Shown here piece after piece: positions 38,833 through 56,841 of a stretch of DNA of 64,000 bases. The translations under genes were made by a program, and so were the position numbers. Each line of letters starts with the position of its first letter. Positions within the stretch are counted from its first letter, which is position 1. The notes beneath the pieces were generated by a model. That model made no database searches, was not told the DNA's origin, and saw only the letters and a program-made list of their open reading frames with translations. The stretch is taken from assembly GCA_963995505.1 (NCBI GenBank), contig OZ023186.1:3038001-3102000 (forward strand), written 5' to 3'. This DNA comes from Hypericum androsaemum (taxonomy: Eukaryota > Streptophyta > Magnoliopsida > Malpighiales > Hypericaceae).

Positions 38833-39381
38833 TGTTAGATTTAGACCTATGTTGATCATGTGTTTGTTTTTCACATAGCCCATTATTTTTGGGCCACCTA
38901 CAAGTGGGCTTTATGATGTCAATGTGGACAAAACACATGGATTTCATAGGTGTCCTTGTGTTTGCCATGTCACATGTGCTAAATGACTTGCATGTGATGT
39001 AGCCATGCCACATCGAGATGTAGCTTTGCTACATGGATGATGATGTGGCAATCACATTCCAAATTTTCTCATCTATAAAAAGAGGAGAGATGAGAATAAA
39101 AGGAACAGGGGTACTTCCAACTTGATACACATAGAAAGAAAAGTTAGAACTTTGGTTCCTGGGTTCCTCTCAATCTCAAGGCAGATACAATTAGTGGAAA
39201 TTGTTCTTGTTTCTATCGTACGTGGACAAGAACTGATCAGTGACGAAACTTCGTTGTGATCTTGTGGATAATACGCTACAACAAATAAGCTCTATTTACG
39301 TTTAAATGAATTGGTTCATTTATTTAATCTAAGATTGTTAATTATATGATTGTGATCTATAATTATATTGAAAAATCTTCA
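38833..39381 (+). repeat. 3-prime LTR of the old copia element, 549 bp
   Basis: Begins TGTTAGATTTAG after a purine tract and ends ATCTTCA. It contains a TATA-like TATAAAAAGAGG near 39072 and a CTACAACAAATAAGC segment equivalent to the young LTR's CTACAACAAGTAAGT. It lies in the same orientation as AGD5 and ends about 410 bases before that gene's start codon. Confidence 0.92.
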
Positions 39382-39386
39382 TTGCA

Positions 39387-39791
39387 TATAGAAAATATAT
39401 CATTGAAATTTCGGCGATATTTAAAAAAAATGTTAGATCGATTTTAGTTACTTATTAGGCGCCTGATATTTACGAAAAAAATTTGTTTCAGAAAAATAGG
39501 CCATATCAAAAAACGAAAAGGCTTTTTTTCGTAAAGTCGAGTAGCGAGAAGCAAATCAACGCCTCTTTTCTGTCTCCCCTCTTATCTCAAGCACAAAGGA
39601 GAGTATTTTTTATTTCCATTTTCTCCTTGGAAAAATTAATAAATTAAAAATAAAGCGAGGACGAAGAGGGAAGCGAGGAGGAAGGAGATCGCTCGAGAGA
39701 TTTCCGTCTACTACGTCGCCGCCTCTCCCCTTCCTCTCCAGTCGTCCGATTTCCCGTTCGTAACGGTTTCACCGGAAAGAAAAGAGAGAAA
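39387..39791 (+). promoter_or_regulatory. AGD5 proximal promoter and 5-prime UTR
   Basis: The space between the LTR and the start codon. The last ~140 bases are GC- and pyrimidine-rich (CGCCGCCTCTCCCCTTCCTCTCC) and probably form the 5-prime UTR. No confident TATA box is visible, as is common for housekeeping genes. Confidence 0.5.
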
Positions 39792-45108
<5,317 letters not shown>

Positions 45109-45295
45109 GTGTCATCAGTGCGAGTGCGATTGTGTGAGAGATTCGTTAATGGGACCAGCTGTTTCAGAGATGGAAAAAGAACAGCACTTGTAAGTTTCTA
45201 CCCTGGTGAGAAATTTGTAAACTATTTATAGAGGCATTGATAGCTCTCTCTCATTTTGGTCGATTGTTCATTTGTACTAGTAGATTATCCATATC

Positions 45296-45301
45296 AATAA
45301 A
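45296..45301 (+). terminator. Likely polyadenylation signal of AGD5
   Basis: AATAAA lies about 190 bases after the AGD5 stop codon in AT-rich sequence, preceded by TTTGTACTAG, which is a reasonable plant near-upstream element. Confidence 0.5.
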
Positions 45302-45569
45302 AGTTGGCTTTAGATTGCTTAATAGCCTCAGCGTAGGTCTGTTGCTTTGCTAGAAGAGGATGAGCTGGTTTCTTTACCTTTTGGTTTTTTTTCCTAGGGT
45401 TTTCAGGTTTTTTGCTAAAACTAACCCTTTCTATTAATTCGGGAGTGCTTTTGGTAGGAATGAGCAACTCAACCACCAAACACTTCAACATTTAGATAAA
45501 TATACATGATGAGTTTATTTATCACCCAAAAAAATATACGAGTTGATTTTATTTTTGGGGGTTGGAATG

Positions 45570-46000
45570 GAGGGGCAAACGCTATTGTTTTCAAAAACGA
45601 CCCGGAGAGCGACCCGGATTTTGGTCTGTTCTCTGGGTCAATTGGTCTGACCGGTCAAATTGGCAGTCGGACCGGTAGTTTATTATATATATTTTAATAT
45701 ATTTTTAGTAAATAATAGGTTTAAAAATTAATATTCTTGAAATGTTGGTAAATTTATTTCATATTTAGTATAATTATCTTTGTAGATTTAGTTTATTTTG
45801 TGTTGATTTAGAAAAATTGAGTATAAAATTTGATTTTTTTTGGTTGGGTGAAATCTAGTTTTTGAGTTAATTTTTTGGTCAAATCTAATGAACCGAATTT
45901 TTTCGGGTCAAAAATCCGAGCCAATTGTCCGGTCTGACCAGAAATCTTCCGGTTCATTAGGTAACCGTTCGAACTTGGTTTTTTAACCCGCTATTGGCTC
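45570..46000. mobile_element. Possible hAT-like non-autonomous remnant
   Basis: GC-rich ends with CGACCCGG, GGTCTGACCGGTC and, inverted, GGTCTGACCAGAAATC.. CCGGTTCATTAGG resemble the subterminal repeats of the hAT element at 25339. Terminal repeats and a target duplication could not be defined. Confidence 0.3.
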
Positions 46001-46219
46001 CGAAACGCTCTTATATATTAATGATAATAGCCCGATACATCCTACTAAGCAGATGTATTTTGTCGTCAACTGCACTGCATCCATTTGGACGTTTTCTGAA
46101 CCGGAAAAAGAAACACACTAATGGATAGTAGCTGAGCAGGTTGCTGTCCTGCGGGCAAATTAGAAGCAATCTAGTTCTCAACCTTCCACAAAAAAATCTA
46201 GTTCTCAGGCCCGACACGG

Positions 46220-46490
46220 TTGCTTTTATCTTTTTTGTCCAACTCTGACCCATTTGGTAACTGGGAGGTAAAACTCCTTGTAATATGTATTAGGCTAGTG
46301 TTAGCCCTATTACTGATGTGTTATGTTTCTCATATTCCTAGAATTTGTAATTGTATGTTGGATTGGCTTACTCATAAGATGTGGAGTCGACTTACTAGCA
46401 CCGGATTGAGTTTCTACCCTTGATGTACTCCTATTTTCAAGCTTTCCGGCGTAATATAAGTAACATAGATTTTAACCCTCAAAAAAATTT
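46220..46490 (+). pseudogene. Possible LINE 3-prime end with RNase H-like remnant
   Basis: The frame 46220-46423 ends with HIPRICNCMLDWLTHKMWS, which resembles the C-terminal part of RNase H domains at the end of plant LINE ORF2 (pattern HV.R..N..AD.LA). It is followed by AT-rich sequence and a short A run near 46481. Only this tail is present. Weak call. Confidence 0.35.
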
Positions 46491-46499
46491 CTCAATACG

Positions 46500-49400
46500 A
46501 GTGCATTGCATTGCACAAGAGTTGGTCCAAGTAATAATGAACATAGATTTGTTTTAAAAAAAATCTTGATTTTAAATTTTGCCTGTGAAAAAATATCATT
46601 GAGAAAATTATTTTTTTAATAGTGTCAGACAATGTTCGACTCTAAATACGAAACTCAGTAAATTGGGTACGAAACAAATATGGGTAGGAAGCGGAAGGAA
46701 CTTTCCAGGAAACAAATAAGGAAGTGGATGGCAGAAAGCAACGCGTTTTGATATTACGTTAGCCGTCCTTGAGAGCTGAATTGGGTACGAGCTGCAAATG
46801 TAAGGCCCTGGGCGTAGATTGAATGGCCAGCCAGCCAACCAGCCATAGTACAGATGAGATAATTTAGCAGGGACCATTCAATTTTCAACCACCAAAAAGT
46901 TGTATTTTGGATCTAATGCCATAAATTCGACACCGGAGAGAGCCCATTTAAGACTCTTGTCAGCATTATTATTGCACTCTGTAAAACCGCGTTTGTGGCT
47001 TCATCTGTTTTAGTAACCGTGTGCAACATTGAGTAGATAGTTGGATATCGTTTATCAACAAACACAAGTTCGAGTGTTCGGAGAGATTTGTCATTTTTTA
47101 AAACTCTTATCTAGCTCGAATTTAGATTAATAGATTCAGTTGATGACTGAATGTCAAGTAATATTAAAAAAAACTTTGCATATCGTTCGGTTGGAGAATT
47201 TTTTTCCGGAGTTGATTGGGTGTTGTCTCTAATAGAGTTGACAACAACGTTCGGATAAACACATAGTATCACTACTCGCTACATGGTAACACTAGTTGCT
47301 ACATGATATCATTACTCACAACATGATGTACCATTAATCGATAAAATGGTACCACTACTCGTAAACATGGTGGACCACTATTTGTAACAGAGTACCACTA
47401 TTCGTAACATAGTACCACTACTTGTAATATAATGTCATATTTTTCAAAATACTACTATGTAATGTCTGATATTACAAATTTGTCATTCGCGTGTGATCTA
47501 TTATGTGTTGCCTGTTGTTAGACCCTTGTTAGCACGGAATGCATGCCCATTTCTCTCATGTCAAGTCCACATTACAATTGGATTAATTCACTCATTTGAT
47601 ATCTATACAAAATGTAGTTTAGATTTAAAATATATATTTTCATGAAGTGATATAATATCTTATAACTTGAATAAATGAGTATCTCGAAAAAAAATCGCCC
47701 TGAGATAATCTATCCACATTAGGATACTTCAACTATATTTCTATCCTGCTTAAATCGCGAGGGGTTTCCATAATCTACCAATATGAAGGAAAAAATCCAG
47801 GGTGGTTGTTTGTGTTCCCATGGACCATGAATACCGATCCTAGGCCAACTTTCCACCAACCCTATATTTCGAATCTCGGAAGATCAATTTAGACCTTCAA
47901 ATTTCCTAATTAAGGAGAATGCTTCTCATTAATATGTCCAAAGCCACTGAATCCCAAAATCCAAAAGTGAAATGCTTACGAAGCTTTAGTTGCAGGAAAT
48001 AGTGCTTCTCAACTAATTCGTTGTGGGACATTAATCTCAAATTCTTCAACCAACTCCTAAAAATAATTTATAAATATGAAAAATTAATCGACCAATTACC
48101 TTAATATTTTGATTACACGAAAACACCATACATGTTTTAATTCTCAACTCATGTTTAATGCACGAGAGACGAACTCAATTATGTTTGATTTGTTCACAAG
48201 TGTATAAAATCGACCAGATAATTAACTTTTTAAGTTTTGAGTCGGGATTCAACAATTCTTCAATTATTGCTACTTCCTAAGCATTAGATTGGCCCAAAAT
48301 TGATTAGATTGTATTCCACTCACAATTGGTCTGAAACTTCTTTCTTCTATTTTCTTTTGTCTTCTGAATCTCACCTTATCGTGTGTGTGAAAGGGACATT
48401 GTGGATTAGCTATTGCACTCGTAGGCCAAGTCACGACCGATCACTCCTGGCTCGCCTGCCTGATTTTATGTCGTTTATGGGTTTCCTAGGAACTTTCTGT
48501 CTTTATGGCCCTCTTAGCATTGGCACGGCGGTGGATAAATATTTTTAATTTGGTCCAATAATATTTTGTTGAAGACCATTCAACAGAGAGAGAGTTGCCA
48601 TCACGTAGTAGAGGGCAGGAATTTCATCGATGTATATAATTAAATTAAACCACATGTCTACCTTTTTATATCCTGGTGACAAATGACATACGCCATCTCC
48701 ACTTATTTTTATTTTTATTTGATTAATTTTGATTCGAGTTGTTATCAAAATATAAAGAAAAATTGATTAGTTTTTACCAAAATTGGTTAAATTAGAATAG
48801 TTATCTACGTACTGGGTTTAGTTTTTACCAATCTAATTCTACACTTTGCCAAACTATGATTAGTATATTTCATCGAAAGACCACTTACTTCTCAACATTT
48901 TCTCAACAATATGTTGGTTAATCTGGTTAATTCAAATACATAGATTATAATAGGCTTTTCTACCTAATTGAAGCGAATACATAATTTACCAGCCACCTCT
49001 GTATTTTTACTTGATGACCGGAGAGTCGTTACTTAGTAAATTGATTAATTAAAAATTGAATCGATTAATTTTTTTTTGTGGTGATAAATTTTTTGTCGAG
49101 TTTTCAACATGGTATTGCTTTACATGTTGACCGAATTAATATTATAAAACAAGAACATTTGGCTTCTCCTAGGGCCACGTGCAACGAAACGTGTCATGAC
49201 TAAGACAGCAAAATCTTTGCCCAAGTCCACAATTAACGATTTCAATTGTCAGAACAATTAATTTATTATTGAATTTGGAAGCTACCTATGTATTTTATTA
49301 ATGCGTAGGCCCTGAACTCTTGTGCCGTGTATAATCGAAAATCGCAAGTCAATTTTCAAGGGTGAATTTAATGTTTCTTTGACAGTTGTGTCAATGAGTT

Positions 49401-49769
49401 TCTCTTTGGGGATTACTTTATTTAATCTAGCCCTTTGGAGATTACTGACCACGAAAAATTAGTGAATGGACTGATGGGTATATGACATAAATGAATCGTC
49501 TTTTGGCCTCAAGCGTTCCATTTGTTAGAAATATATGCGAAGTGTTGATTGTGAATCTTTCTAGAACAATCCGTAATGTTAGGAAATCGAAAACGAAAAT
49601 TGAATATTTAACACCCATAATAACTAGTAATAGAAAAATATGAGAAATAGATGACGAGAAGGTAAGCTTGGCGCCAGCCAAGGGATTGATTGCAGCCAAT
49701 CGGTTGGCAGAAGCCAAGGGCTGGTCAGCTAGGTCGTGATGCAGTGATAATTTTTGTTTGTTCGGACTC
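46500..49769. other. Intergenic, AT-rich
   Basis: No gene supported. It contains a degenerate minisatellite at 47230-47440. Short frames at 46877-46608, 48300-48548 and 49717-49442 have no recognisable domain. Confidence 0.5.
47230..47440. repeat. Degenerate minisatellite of about 20-bp units
   Basis: Imperfect repeats of ACATGGTACCACTACTCGTA run through this stretch, with units of variable length. No function suggested. Confidence 0.65.
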
Positions 49770-50460
49770 TTGTTTTAGATTTTTAGGATGACCTAGTTTG
49801 GTTTTGGTGTGTAAGAATTTGTCTAATATATAAAGGCACGTTATCGTAGTTTATGTGTGGCTTTGTGGCTAGAAACTCATCAATAAAGATCTCCTTCTCT
49901 ATGTGGACGCAGACGGTTGGTCGAAACACATTACCTCTCGTGTCCATTATTTGCGCTCTTGTTTTCTTGATTCTTAACGACTGGTATCAGAGCTAAGGAA
50001 GAGGTTGGCAGATCTTGACGCGAAGTTTGGCTTGGTGAAGTTCGATGGATATTCGAATTTCGGGTTATGGCAAAAGCCTGTCAATGATCTGCTGGTACAA
50101 CAAAGAATGGTCAGCGTACTCTCGAAAAGATGGAGGAGTAAGAGTGGAAAGAGTTAGAGGCCAAGGCGATGACGCGGATTCGCTTGTGCTTGTCGGATGA
50201 TGTGTTGTATCACATCATGGATGAGGAGCCACTAGCTAGGTTGGGAAGAGGATCCAGGTCGGAGTCAAAGAAATTAGTTGGAAGTGGCTTTAAGTGCGGA
50301 GAAGAACTCATGAAGGGGACTATCCAGGATAAACTGAGAATCAAGACAACGAGGAGGGATCGGCATCTACAAGTATGGCCACATATTTAGATGGGTCAGA
50401 TGGTGATTGGTTTTCTGTCTCATCAAGTCCAAAACATCCAGATAAATTATCATTATTTAA
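49770..50460 (+). mobile_element. Fragment of another Ty1/copia element (LTR end, PBS and broken gag)
   Basis: TGGTATCAGAGC at 49982-49993 is a tRNA-Met primer site, preceded by an LTR-like stretch with TATATAAAGG near 49829. Downstream, frames broken by a stop and shifts read KFDGYSNFGLWQ, then IRLCLSDDVLYHIMDEE (50175-50225), typical gag words. Then the sequence jumps to what looks like a later gag segment (50255-50388) and ends. Protease and pol are absent. LTR start and 3-prime end cannot be fixed. Confidence 0.7.
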
Positions 50461-53082
50461 GGTCATATTTAGCTCAAATTTGAATTAATCATCCCGATCT
50501 ACCACGCAACATTTTCAGCAGCGGACAATTTATATATAATCACGTAATCTAACTATGCAGTAGCTAGATTAAAGGATGATAATGATGGTAAAAGGTGTCA
50601 GCTCATCAAATAGACCACGTTTCCAACATTATCACGTTTGCGATACCAAAAGTTTCATGCAACACTACTTTTGAGTTTCAGCCCCACCTACGATGCGAAA
50701 TTCCTTCCGCGCAATAGCGACTTTTCTTCTTTTTCATCCTTTTGACGATGAAATAGTAAACATGCCTAGCCCAGTTTTTATTGGGTTTGATGAGTGGATA
50801 AAAATGCTAGAATAATTACTAAATTAATTAACATATATTTAATATTGATACATTTCTAATTCAAGTTCGAGCCGTTTAGAATTTTTAAAAGATGTTAAAG
50901 TTTTTTAACAAGTATTTAATACTAATTCATTTCCAATGACTCGATTTTGAGACCTAGTTAAGCTAGAATAACTTCCTCACCCATTAATCCAAGTGGTTAT
51001 TGATACTATTTATTGGTAATGGGCTATAGTAGTTTAAGATTTTTAGTTTTAATTTATCATATAACGAAAACAAAAGCCAAAATACATTTAAACACAAGAA
51101 TTCAATCCCTATAACGTTTAACTTACCGTAAAAATTTACCTTTAAGCAAACAAGCGGCTACGAGCATCTCAGTGTTTTTCTCTGCTGCATTAAATTTCAG
51201 CCGCTCATTTCCTGTATTTTTCTTTGCTATATTAAGTTTTTTTGGCAAATATATATATCAACTCCTAGAATACATAAAGTCAAAATTACACCGAAGTGGC
51301 TTGAGAAAAGTAACTAAAAAATATGGTAAACAAAAGTAAACGATTGACATACCAGATACCACATAATTATCAGCATCATTGTTTTGATCCTGTCTATATC
51401 CCCTCTTATGTGCCTGGTTTGAACCATCTAAAATATGTCACCATCGGGCTCAAATATTTACATTAATTTCAATTAATATTATATTCAAAAAATAAACTCT
51501 CTTTCCTTTTAAATTAGTTTCTTGTTAATACCATTTAATATCCCAAGATCTAGTAGATCAATTAATCTAAATTAAAAATCGATAAAGCTTTAAATAATCA
51601 CATAAATCTCTCAATTAAACTAATTAATTATAAATTAGTTAATAAAACTGAGGCTAGGGGCAACGGGACTACGGGAGGGCGAGAAACAAAATAGAAACCG
51701 CGTATAGTTGTTGTTCTGCTTGCCGCGCGCGTCGGGACATGTTGGGTCCCACCAGATGAGGTGGGTGGCCACCAGGTAGTAAATGGGGCCCACCTCAATA
51801 AGGGGTGCATTTCATTTTTCAAAAAGCATTTGACTTATTCTTTCCGATCCAAGGATTTGTGGCTGCGATCATACGAGTACTAATGCACCAAATTTTATCA
51901 GAATTTTGAAATTAGACATATTTGAGCGATAGTAGTATTAAGATTAGTAAATTTCATAAAAAGTCTTCGTGTTAAACTCCTCTCTTTCGATTTCTAAAAA
52001 GAGGGACACGTTGCAATATATGAATATGCAATTTTCAGAGTATGTTAAATCATTGAGATAAGAAGGTGGGTGATGGACTTGTCTGTCTGTTGGTGCGTAC
52101 ACGTCAAGGAGGCCAGCCTCCAGCATTCATATAAACTGGACGATGGCTAGCGATCCCATCATAAACATATAGTCTCAGTTTCTTGATTAAAAATGTTCAC
52201 TGAGAATGCACGTGGAAAACTTAGATGAATTGGTAAAATGATTTATTTTAACTTATTCAGATATTTTGTTTGGAGAGTTAAAAATATAGACGTATCTAAT
52301 TTCGAATTTGAACTCATATTAATTTGTGAAATGTCCACATAATTATAAGTATATTAATTTGTAGTTCAGAGGTTGTAAATATTTAGGCAGTCCAAATTTT
52401 AAACCCTAACATTATTAGGTGTAAAATTTACTTAAAAAATATAAAAATCTAATAATTAACGTATTTATATTAAGCCAAAATAAGTATTTTTTGTAGCGTA
52501 GATATGTTTCTGTATGTGTTTAACCATGGCCGAAGGTCTATTTTAAAACAACTTTTAGGTTACGAGAAATCGAGAGTTTAAATTTCAAATATATTATGTA
52601 GTTATCATGTTTAACACAATTCCACTTAAAATATGATTTAGATATTATCTTTTATAACTTTCAAAACATATCTCTTCCAAAAATCGGTGAAGTGGATGTT
52701 TGAATATCACAGCATAATTAAAAAAAAATCAGATCTGTTTGTGAAAATATTTTCATGATTCCAAAAAAAAATTGTTCGAAAAATATTTTCCTGATAAAAC
52801 AATGTTCAAGCAACTTCACGTAAAAAAAAAAGTTCATACGATGTGGTTCAGAACTGTTTACTATGGTGATCGTTTAGAGTAACGGTTACAATTACAGTTT
52901 AAATCACTTTATTGAAAACTTGGGCAATTAAAGTGATAAAACCACAAAAAATATTGGTGGTTCTAAATATAAACAAGAAAACATTAACAAACAAATGTTA
53001 GAGTTTTCTAGTTTTTAAAAAGTTTTAATCAATTTAAAAATTAAATCTAGATTAGCAAGTCTCTAGAAAGCCTATTGATATA
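50461..53082. other. Intergenic, AT-rich
   Basis: About 2.6 kb without a supported gene. A GC-richer patch at 51640-51800 gives a short minus-strand frame with no recognisable domain. No repeat was defined. Confidence 0.5.
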
Positions 53083-53091
53083 AAAAATATA

Positions 53092-53879
53092 GAGAAAAGT
53101 CTACTTTAGTACCCTGTAGTATCGTCCAAAATTACTTTAGTATCCTGTGGCAAAAAACTGATCAATCGAGTCATACTTATTCTAATTAACATCAAAAAGG
53201 TCATCGGGCAGCTGCCCGGACCTGTCCGAACCTACCCGAACCCTGCCCGAACTACGTGGCCAGCCACGTCACCAAATTTTGATGACGTGGCGCCACGTGG
53301 ACATCCATCTCCTTCCCTCCTCCTCCTCCTCCGCGTCCTCCTCCTCCTCCTCCTCCTCCTCCGCGTCCTCCTCCTCCTCCTCCACCTCTCCGCGTCCTCC
53401 TCCTCCTCCTCCGCCTCCGCCTCCTCCTCCTCCTCCTCCTCTCTGCGTCCTCCTCCGCGTCCTCCTCCTCCTCTCCGCGTCCTCCTTCTCCTCTGCGTCC
53501 TCCTCCTCTCCGCGTCCTCCTCCTCCTCTGCGTCCTCCTCCTCTCCGCGTCCTCCTCCTCCTCCTCCTCCGCGTCCTCCTCCTCCTCCTCTCAGCGTCCT
53601 CCTCTGCGTCCTCCTCCTCCTCCGCCTCGTCCTCCTCCTCCTCCTCTCCGCGTCCTCCTCCTCCTCCTCTCCATGTGGCGCCACGTCATCAAAATTTGGT
53701 GACGTGACTGGTCACGTAGTTCGGGCAGGGTTCGGGTAGGTTCGGGCAGGTCCGGGCAGCTGCCCGAGGACCTTTTTGATGTTAATTGGAATAAGTATGA
53801 CTCGATTGATCGGTTTTTTACCACATGATACTAAAGTGATTTTGGGCAATACTACAGAGTACTAAAGTGAACTTTTCCC
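53092..53879. mobile_element. Mutator-type foldback element carrying a TCC array
   Basis: Arms of about 210 bp (53092-53302 and 53670-53879) are inverted repeats with roughly 90 percent identity by eye, sharing CTTTAGTA, GATCAATCGAGTCATACTTATT, AATTAACATCAAAAAGGTC and CGGGCAGCTGCCCG. A perfect 9-bp duplication AAAAATATA flanks it (53083-53091 and 53880-53888). Long arms and a 9-bp TSD indicate a non-autonomous Mutator-like element. Its outermost word (GGGAAAAGTTCACTTTAGTAC, minus strand at 53879) is shared with the element at 254. Confidence 0.92.
53310..53672 (+). repeat. Large (TCC)n array with CTCCGCGTCC interruptions
   Basis: The loop of the foldback is almost entirely TCC/CTC triplets interrupted at intervals by CTCCGCGTCC or CTCTGCGTCC. 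The opposite strand is GGA-rich. The long frames on both strands here are products of the repeat, not genes. Confidence 0.95.
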
Positions 53880-53888
53880 AAAAATATA

Positions 53889-54539
53889 TAGAAGAAAACA
53901 ATTATACGCTTTTTGACTGATGATAAACCCATTGGACGCGGAACGTTAACAATACTATGAAATTACAGTGACTCGGTTTTTGAACAGAAAAACGAGTGAG
54001 ATTGCAACAAATTCGACGAATTTCTCTCCAAAGTATCTCTCATCTTAAGAAAAAAAGGGGAAATTAAATTACACAAATTTAAAACTGTAAAAACAATTCC
54101 CAAAAAAATAGGATTTCTGTTTGTAAAAAAGAGAGAAACGGGGAGATAAATCAGTAGCCAACTTTAAACCCGCCACGTCACCACTCAGTGTTCGCGTCCA
54201 CACGGAGAAAGAGAAGGGCTGGTTTCGATTCAGTGTAGCCAGGTTCACTTAAACTCCACTTTGTAATACACGTGGCGAAAATGCATTGGTTGAAAAATGA
54301 ATAAAGGCAGATATAAATAGGGCTTAATTGGTTAAATTCAGGAGAAGAAAAGCTCTCTCTCCTCTCTCTATCTCCTCCTTCTCTCTCTAACTTCTCTCTG
54401 TTTCTGGGTATCTATCTGCCTTTAAAGCTGGCGGTGGAGGACTGAGGAGAGGGTTAATTGGAAATTAGAAAATTAGAAGAGAGAAAAAAAGGGTTAGAAT
54501 TTGGGAATTTTTTTAGAAAGAGAGGATTTTTTTTTGGGC
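53889..54539 (+). promoter_or_regulatory. Promoter and 5-prime UTR of the RLCK-VII gene
   Basis: TATAAATA at 54312-54319 is a good TATA box. From about 54350 to 54412 the sequence is a CT-rich run (CTCTCTCCTCTCTCTATCTCC), a Y-patch common in plant 5-prime UTRs. The start codon is at 54540. The part before 54200 is plain AT-rich flank. Confidence 0.65.
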
Positions 54540-56841
54540 ATGGGTTGCTTTAGGTGTACTGGGGAATCAAGCAAAAAACCAGAGGTGGTTAATAATAGCA
54601 TTAAACGCAAGGATCAAACACAGCTCAGTCCAGGTAAATAGAAAGAAGAATAAATGGCTAATTTGGGTTATTTTTTATTTTTTAATTAATTAAAAGATGC
54701 GGCCTTTTTTCAATTTTAGAAAGGAAAATTGGCTCAGAAACGGGTTTCGAGCTTCTTTCTCCTTTTATTTTTCTGGGTTCGTGAGGAATTTGGTTGAAGG
54801 GCAAAAAGAATGCCAAAGTTTCAATCTTTACTTTGGAATGGTCTTCATTCCCAAGAGATGGATGATGATCAAGGTTTATTTTTTTAAATATTACCCTAAT
54901 TTCTTTTGCATTGTTTGGAAATCCCAAATCAGCCAAACCCTTGTTTTTGGGTCTGTTCCTCCAATTATATGGATTTTTGTTTCCCAATTTTGGATTCTTA
55001 CCTTGTGCTGCCCTTTATTGGCTGTGGTTTTGTATGATTCACAGGGTCAGTGAAAGTAAAGCCATGTGGGAGTGAGCAGAAGGAGGTTATCTCCAAGGAT
55101 AATCACGTCTCCGTTGATCGGAAGAACTCGAATCGAAAGGATGAAGTTGCCGTGGATCGTGTTTGCAAGGCGCGGACATTTACGTTCGAGGAGCTTGCCA
55201 CATCCACGGGTAATTTCAGGCCCGATTGCTTCTTGGGGGAAGGCGGTTTCGGTAAAGTTTACAAGGGCTACATCCAGAGCATTGACCAGGTATTTGCCGA
55301 TTTCTCTGTTCGATGAATCGGTATTGGTGCAATGTAGTGTGTTGCATTAGATTCAGCTTCATTGGTTTCCTTGTGTAGGAAGTTGCAATTAAGCAACTTG
55401 ATCGCAATGGACATCAGGGGTCACAAGAATTTCAAGTCGAAGTAAATACACTAAGTCTTGCAGATCATCCAAACCTCGTCAAGTTGATTGGATTCTGTAA
55501 AGACGGAGATCAGATGCTCTTGGTCTACGAGTACATGCCTCTGGGATCTCTAGAGAATCATTTACATGGTATGTTGTTAAGCCTTGTTTGATCCTTAATG
55601 ATGTTTGCATAGCTCGGTTCCCATTTTCAAACCGTCTTTTCTAGTTCGGTGTTTTGACATTTGCTTGTATCTCTCTGAATACAGATCTTCCACCTGGCAA
55701 ACAACCACTTGATTGGAACACGAGAATGCTGATAGCTGCTGGAGCTGCAAAAGGCTTAGAGTATTTGCACAATAAGATGGTGCCTCCAGTTATCTATCGG
55801 GATTTGAAATGCGCCAACATTTTGCTCGGGGAGGGTTATCATCCAAAGCTATCAGATTTTGGCTTGGCCAAAATAGGACCTAGTGGGGATAATACCCATG
55901 TTTCTACGAGAGTCATGGGCACGTACGGGTATTGCGCGCCAGATTATGCAATGACAGGTCAACTGACATTCAAGTCAGACATTTATAGCTTCGGTGTTGT
56001 TCTTTTGGAGCTCATCACTGGAAGAAAAGCAATTGATCAAATGAAAGAGCGCAGCGAGCAGAATCTTGTTGCGTGGGTAAGATATTTTTCAGCTAAAAAT
56101 GTCAAGAGACTGATCATTTATGTTGCCCTGGTTGGAATTTTGTTGAACTATGAACTATGACCTATGACCTACTATTATCTTGACCTCTGTTTATGTATGC
56201 CTCCGTAGTCAGCAACAAAATTCTACCCTGGTTCCTAATTGCATCTTTATTAGCTTGACAAATTTACATTTTGGTTGGTTGCTATTTTTGCATGTCAAAA
56301 CTTGGGTTGTGCTTAATGGAAGGAAAGGATCTATACCAAGTATAACTTGCCCTATTGTGCTATTATCTTGCCTGTTGTATGAAGTTACTGGATAGAAAAT
56401 TGAGGTTCACCGAAATATAATGGTTTGCCATGGGAAAACTATGTGCTATGGTTTATTTTTCTGTACATAGGGGTAGATTATGTTCATCAGATTTGTAGTC
56501 GGTAGAGGGAGTTATTGCTCTTGGGATTGACAAGAACTATCTGAATCTGGTTTCAGGCTCGACCTATGTTCAAAGATAGGAGGAACTTCCCCCACATGGT
56601 AGATCCTCTACTTGAAGGAAAGTATCCGATGAGAGGGTTGTACCAAGCTCTTGCGATTTCCGCAATGTGCGTCCAAGAGCAGCCCAGCATGCGGCCCGCA
56701 GTCTCTGACGTGGTGATGGCTCTGAACTATCTGGCTTCCAACAAGTTTGACCCTTCTATAAGTCCCGGCCAAGGTGGCCGTAGGAGCCCGTCTCGTCATG
56801 GTGTGAGAAGGGACAGCGAGAAAGCACATACCTCCAGTTAG
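54540..56841 (+). CDS. Receptor-like cytoplasmic kinase, subfamily VII (PBS1-like / PBL27-like), five exons
   Basis: A Ser/Thr kinase that relays signals from immune or growth receptors at the plasma membrane. Exons 54540-54633, 55045-55289, 55379-55568, 55685-56076 and 56557-56841 join in frame to 401 residues. The N-terminus MGCFRC offers Gly2 for myristoylation and cysteines for palmitoylation, explaining membrane attachment without a transmembrane segment. Kinase motifs: glycine loop [11 protein letters not shown] (about 96-106), K118 in VAIKQLD, YRDLK with D216, SDFG with D234. Activation-segment residues [13 protein letters not shown] are conserved. The APE motif reads APD (D263). The variable C-terminus is short and basic/serine-rich. 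Closest in my judgement to the PBL27-like clade rather than PBS1 itself, by the [23 protein letters not shown] and [16 protein letters not shown] stretches. No damage seen. Confidence 0.93.

Larger units (their letters stand above)
34023..39381 (+). mobile_element. Old, rearranged Ty1/copia element related to the one at 17275
   Basis: Both outer edges are LTR starts/ends (TGTTGGATTT at 34023, ..ATCTTCA at 39381) with near-matching 5-bp flanks TTCCA (34018-34022) and TTGCA (39382-39386). The 5-prime LTR is truncated to about 172 bp, the primer site is lost, an internal 1.27-kb segment is inverted, and the pol part has many stops. Sequence order and a shared 3-prime untranslated tail (38130-38832 versus 23880-24661) show common ancestry with the young element. 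Confidence 0.9.

Noticed and set aside
34023..39381. Second copia element as a potentially active copy
   Set aside because: Truncated 5-prime LTR, missing primer site, internal inversion and many stops rule out activity.
53232..53739. Overlapping 140-150 codon frames on both strands
   Set aside because: They are translations of the TCC/GGA array inside the foldback element: homopolymeric Ser/Leu/Pro or Arg/Glu/Gly runs with no domain.
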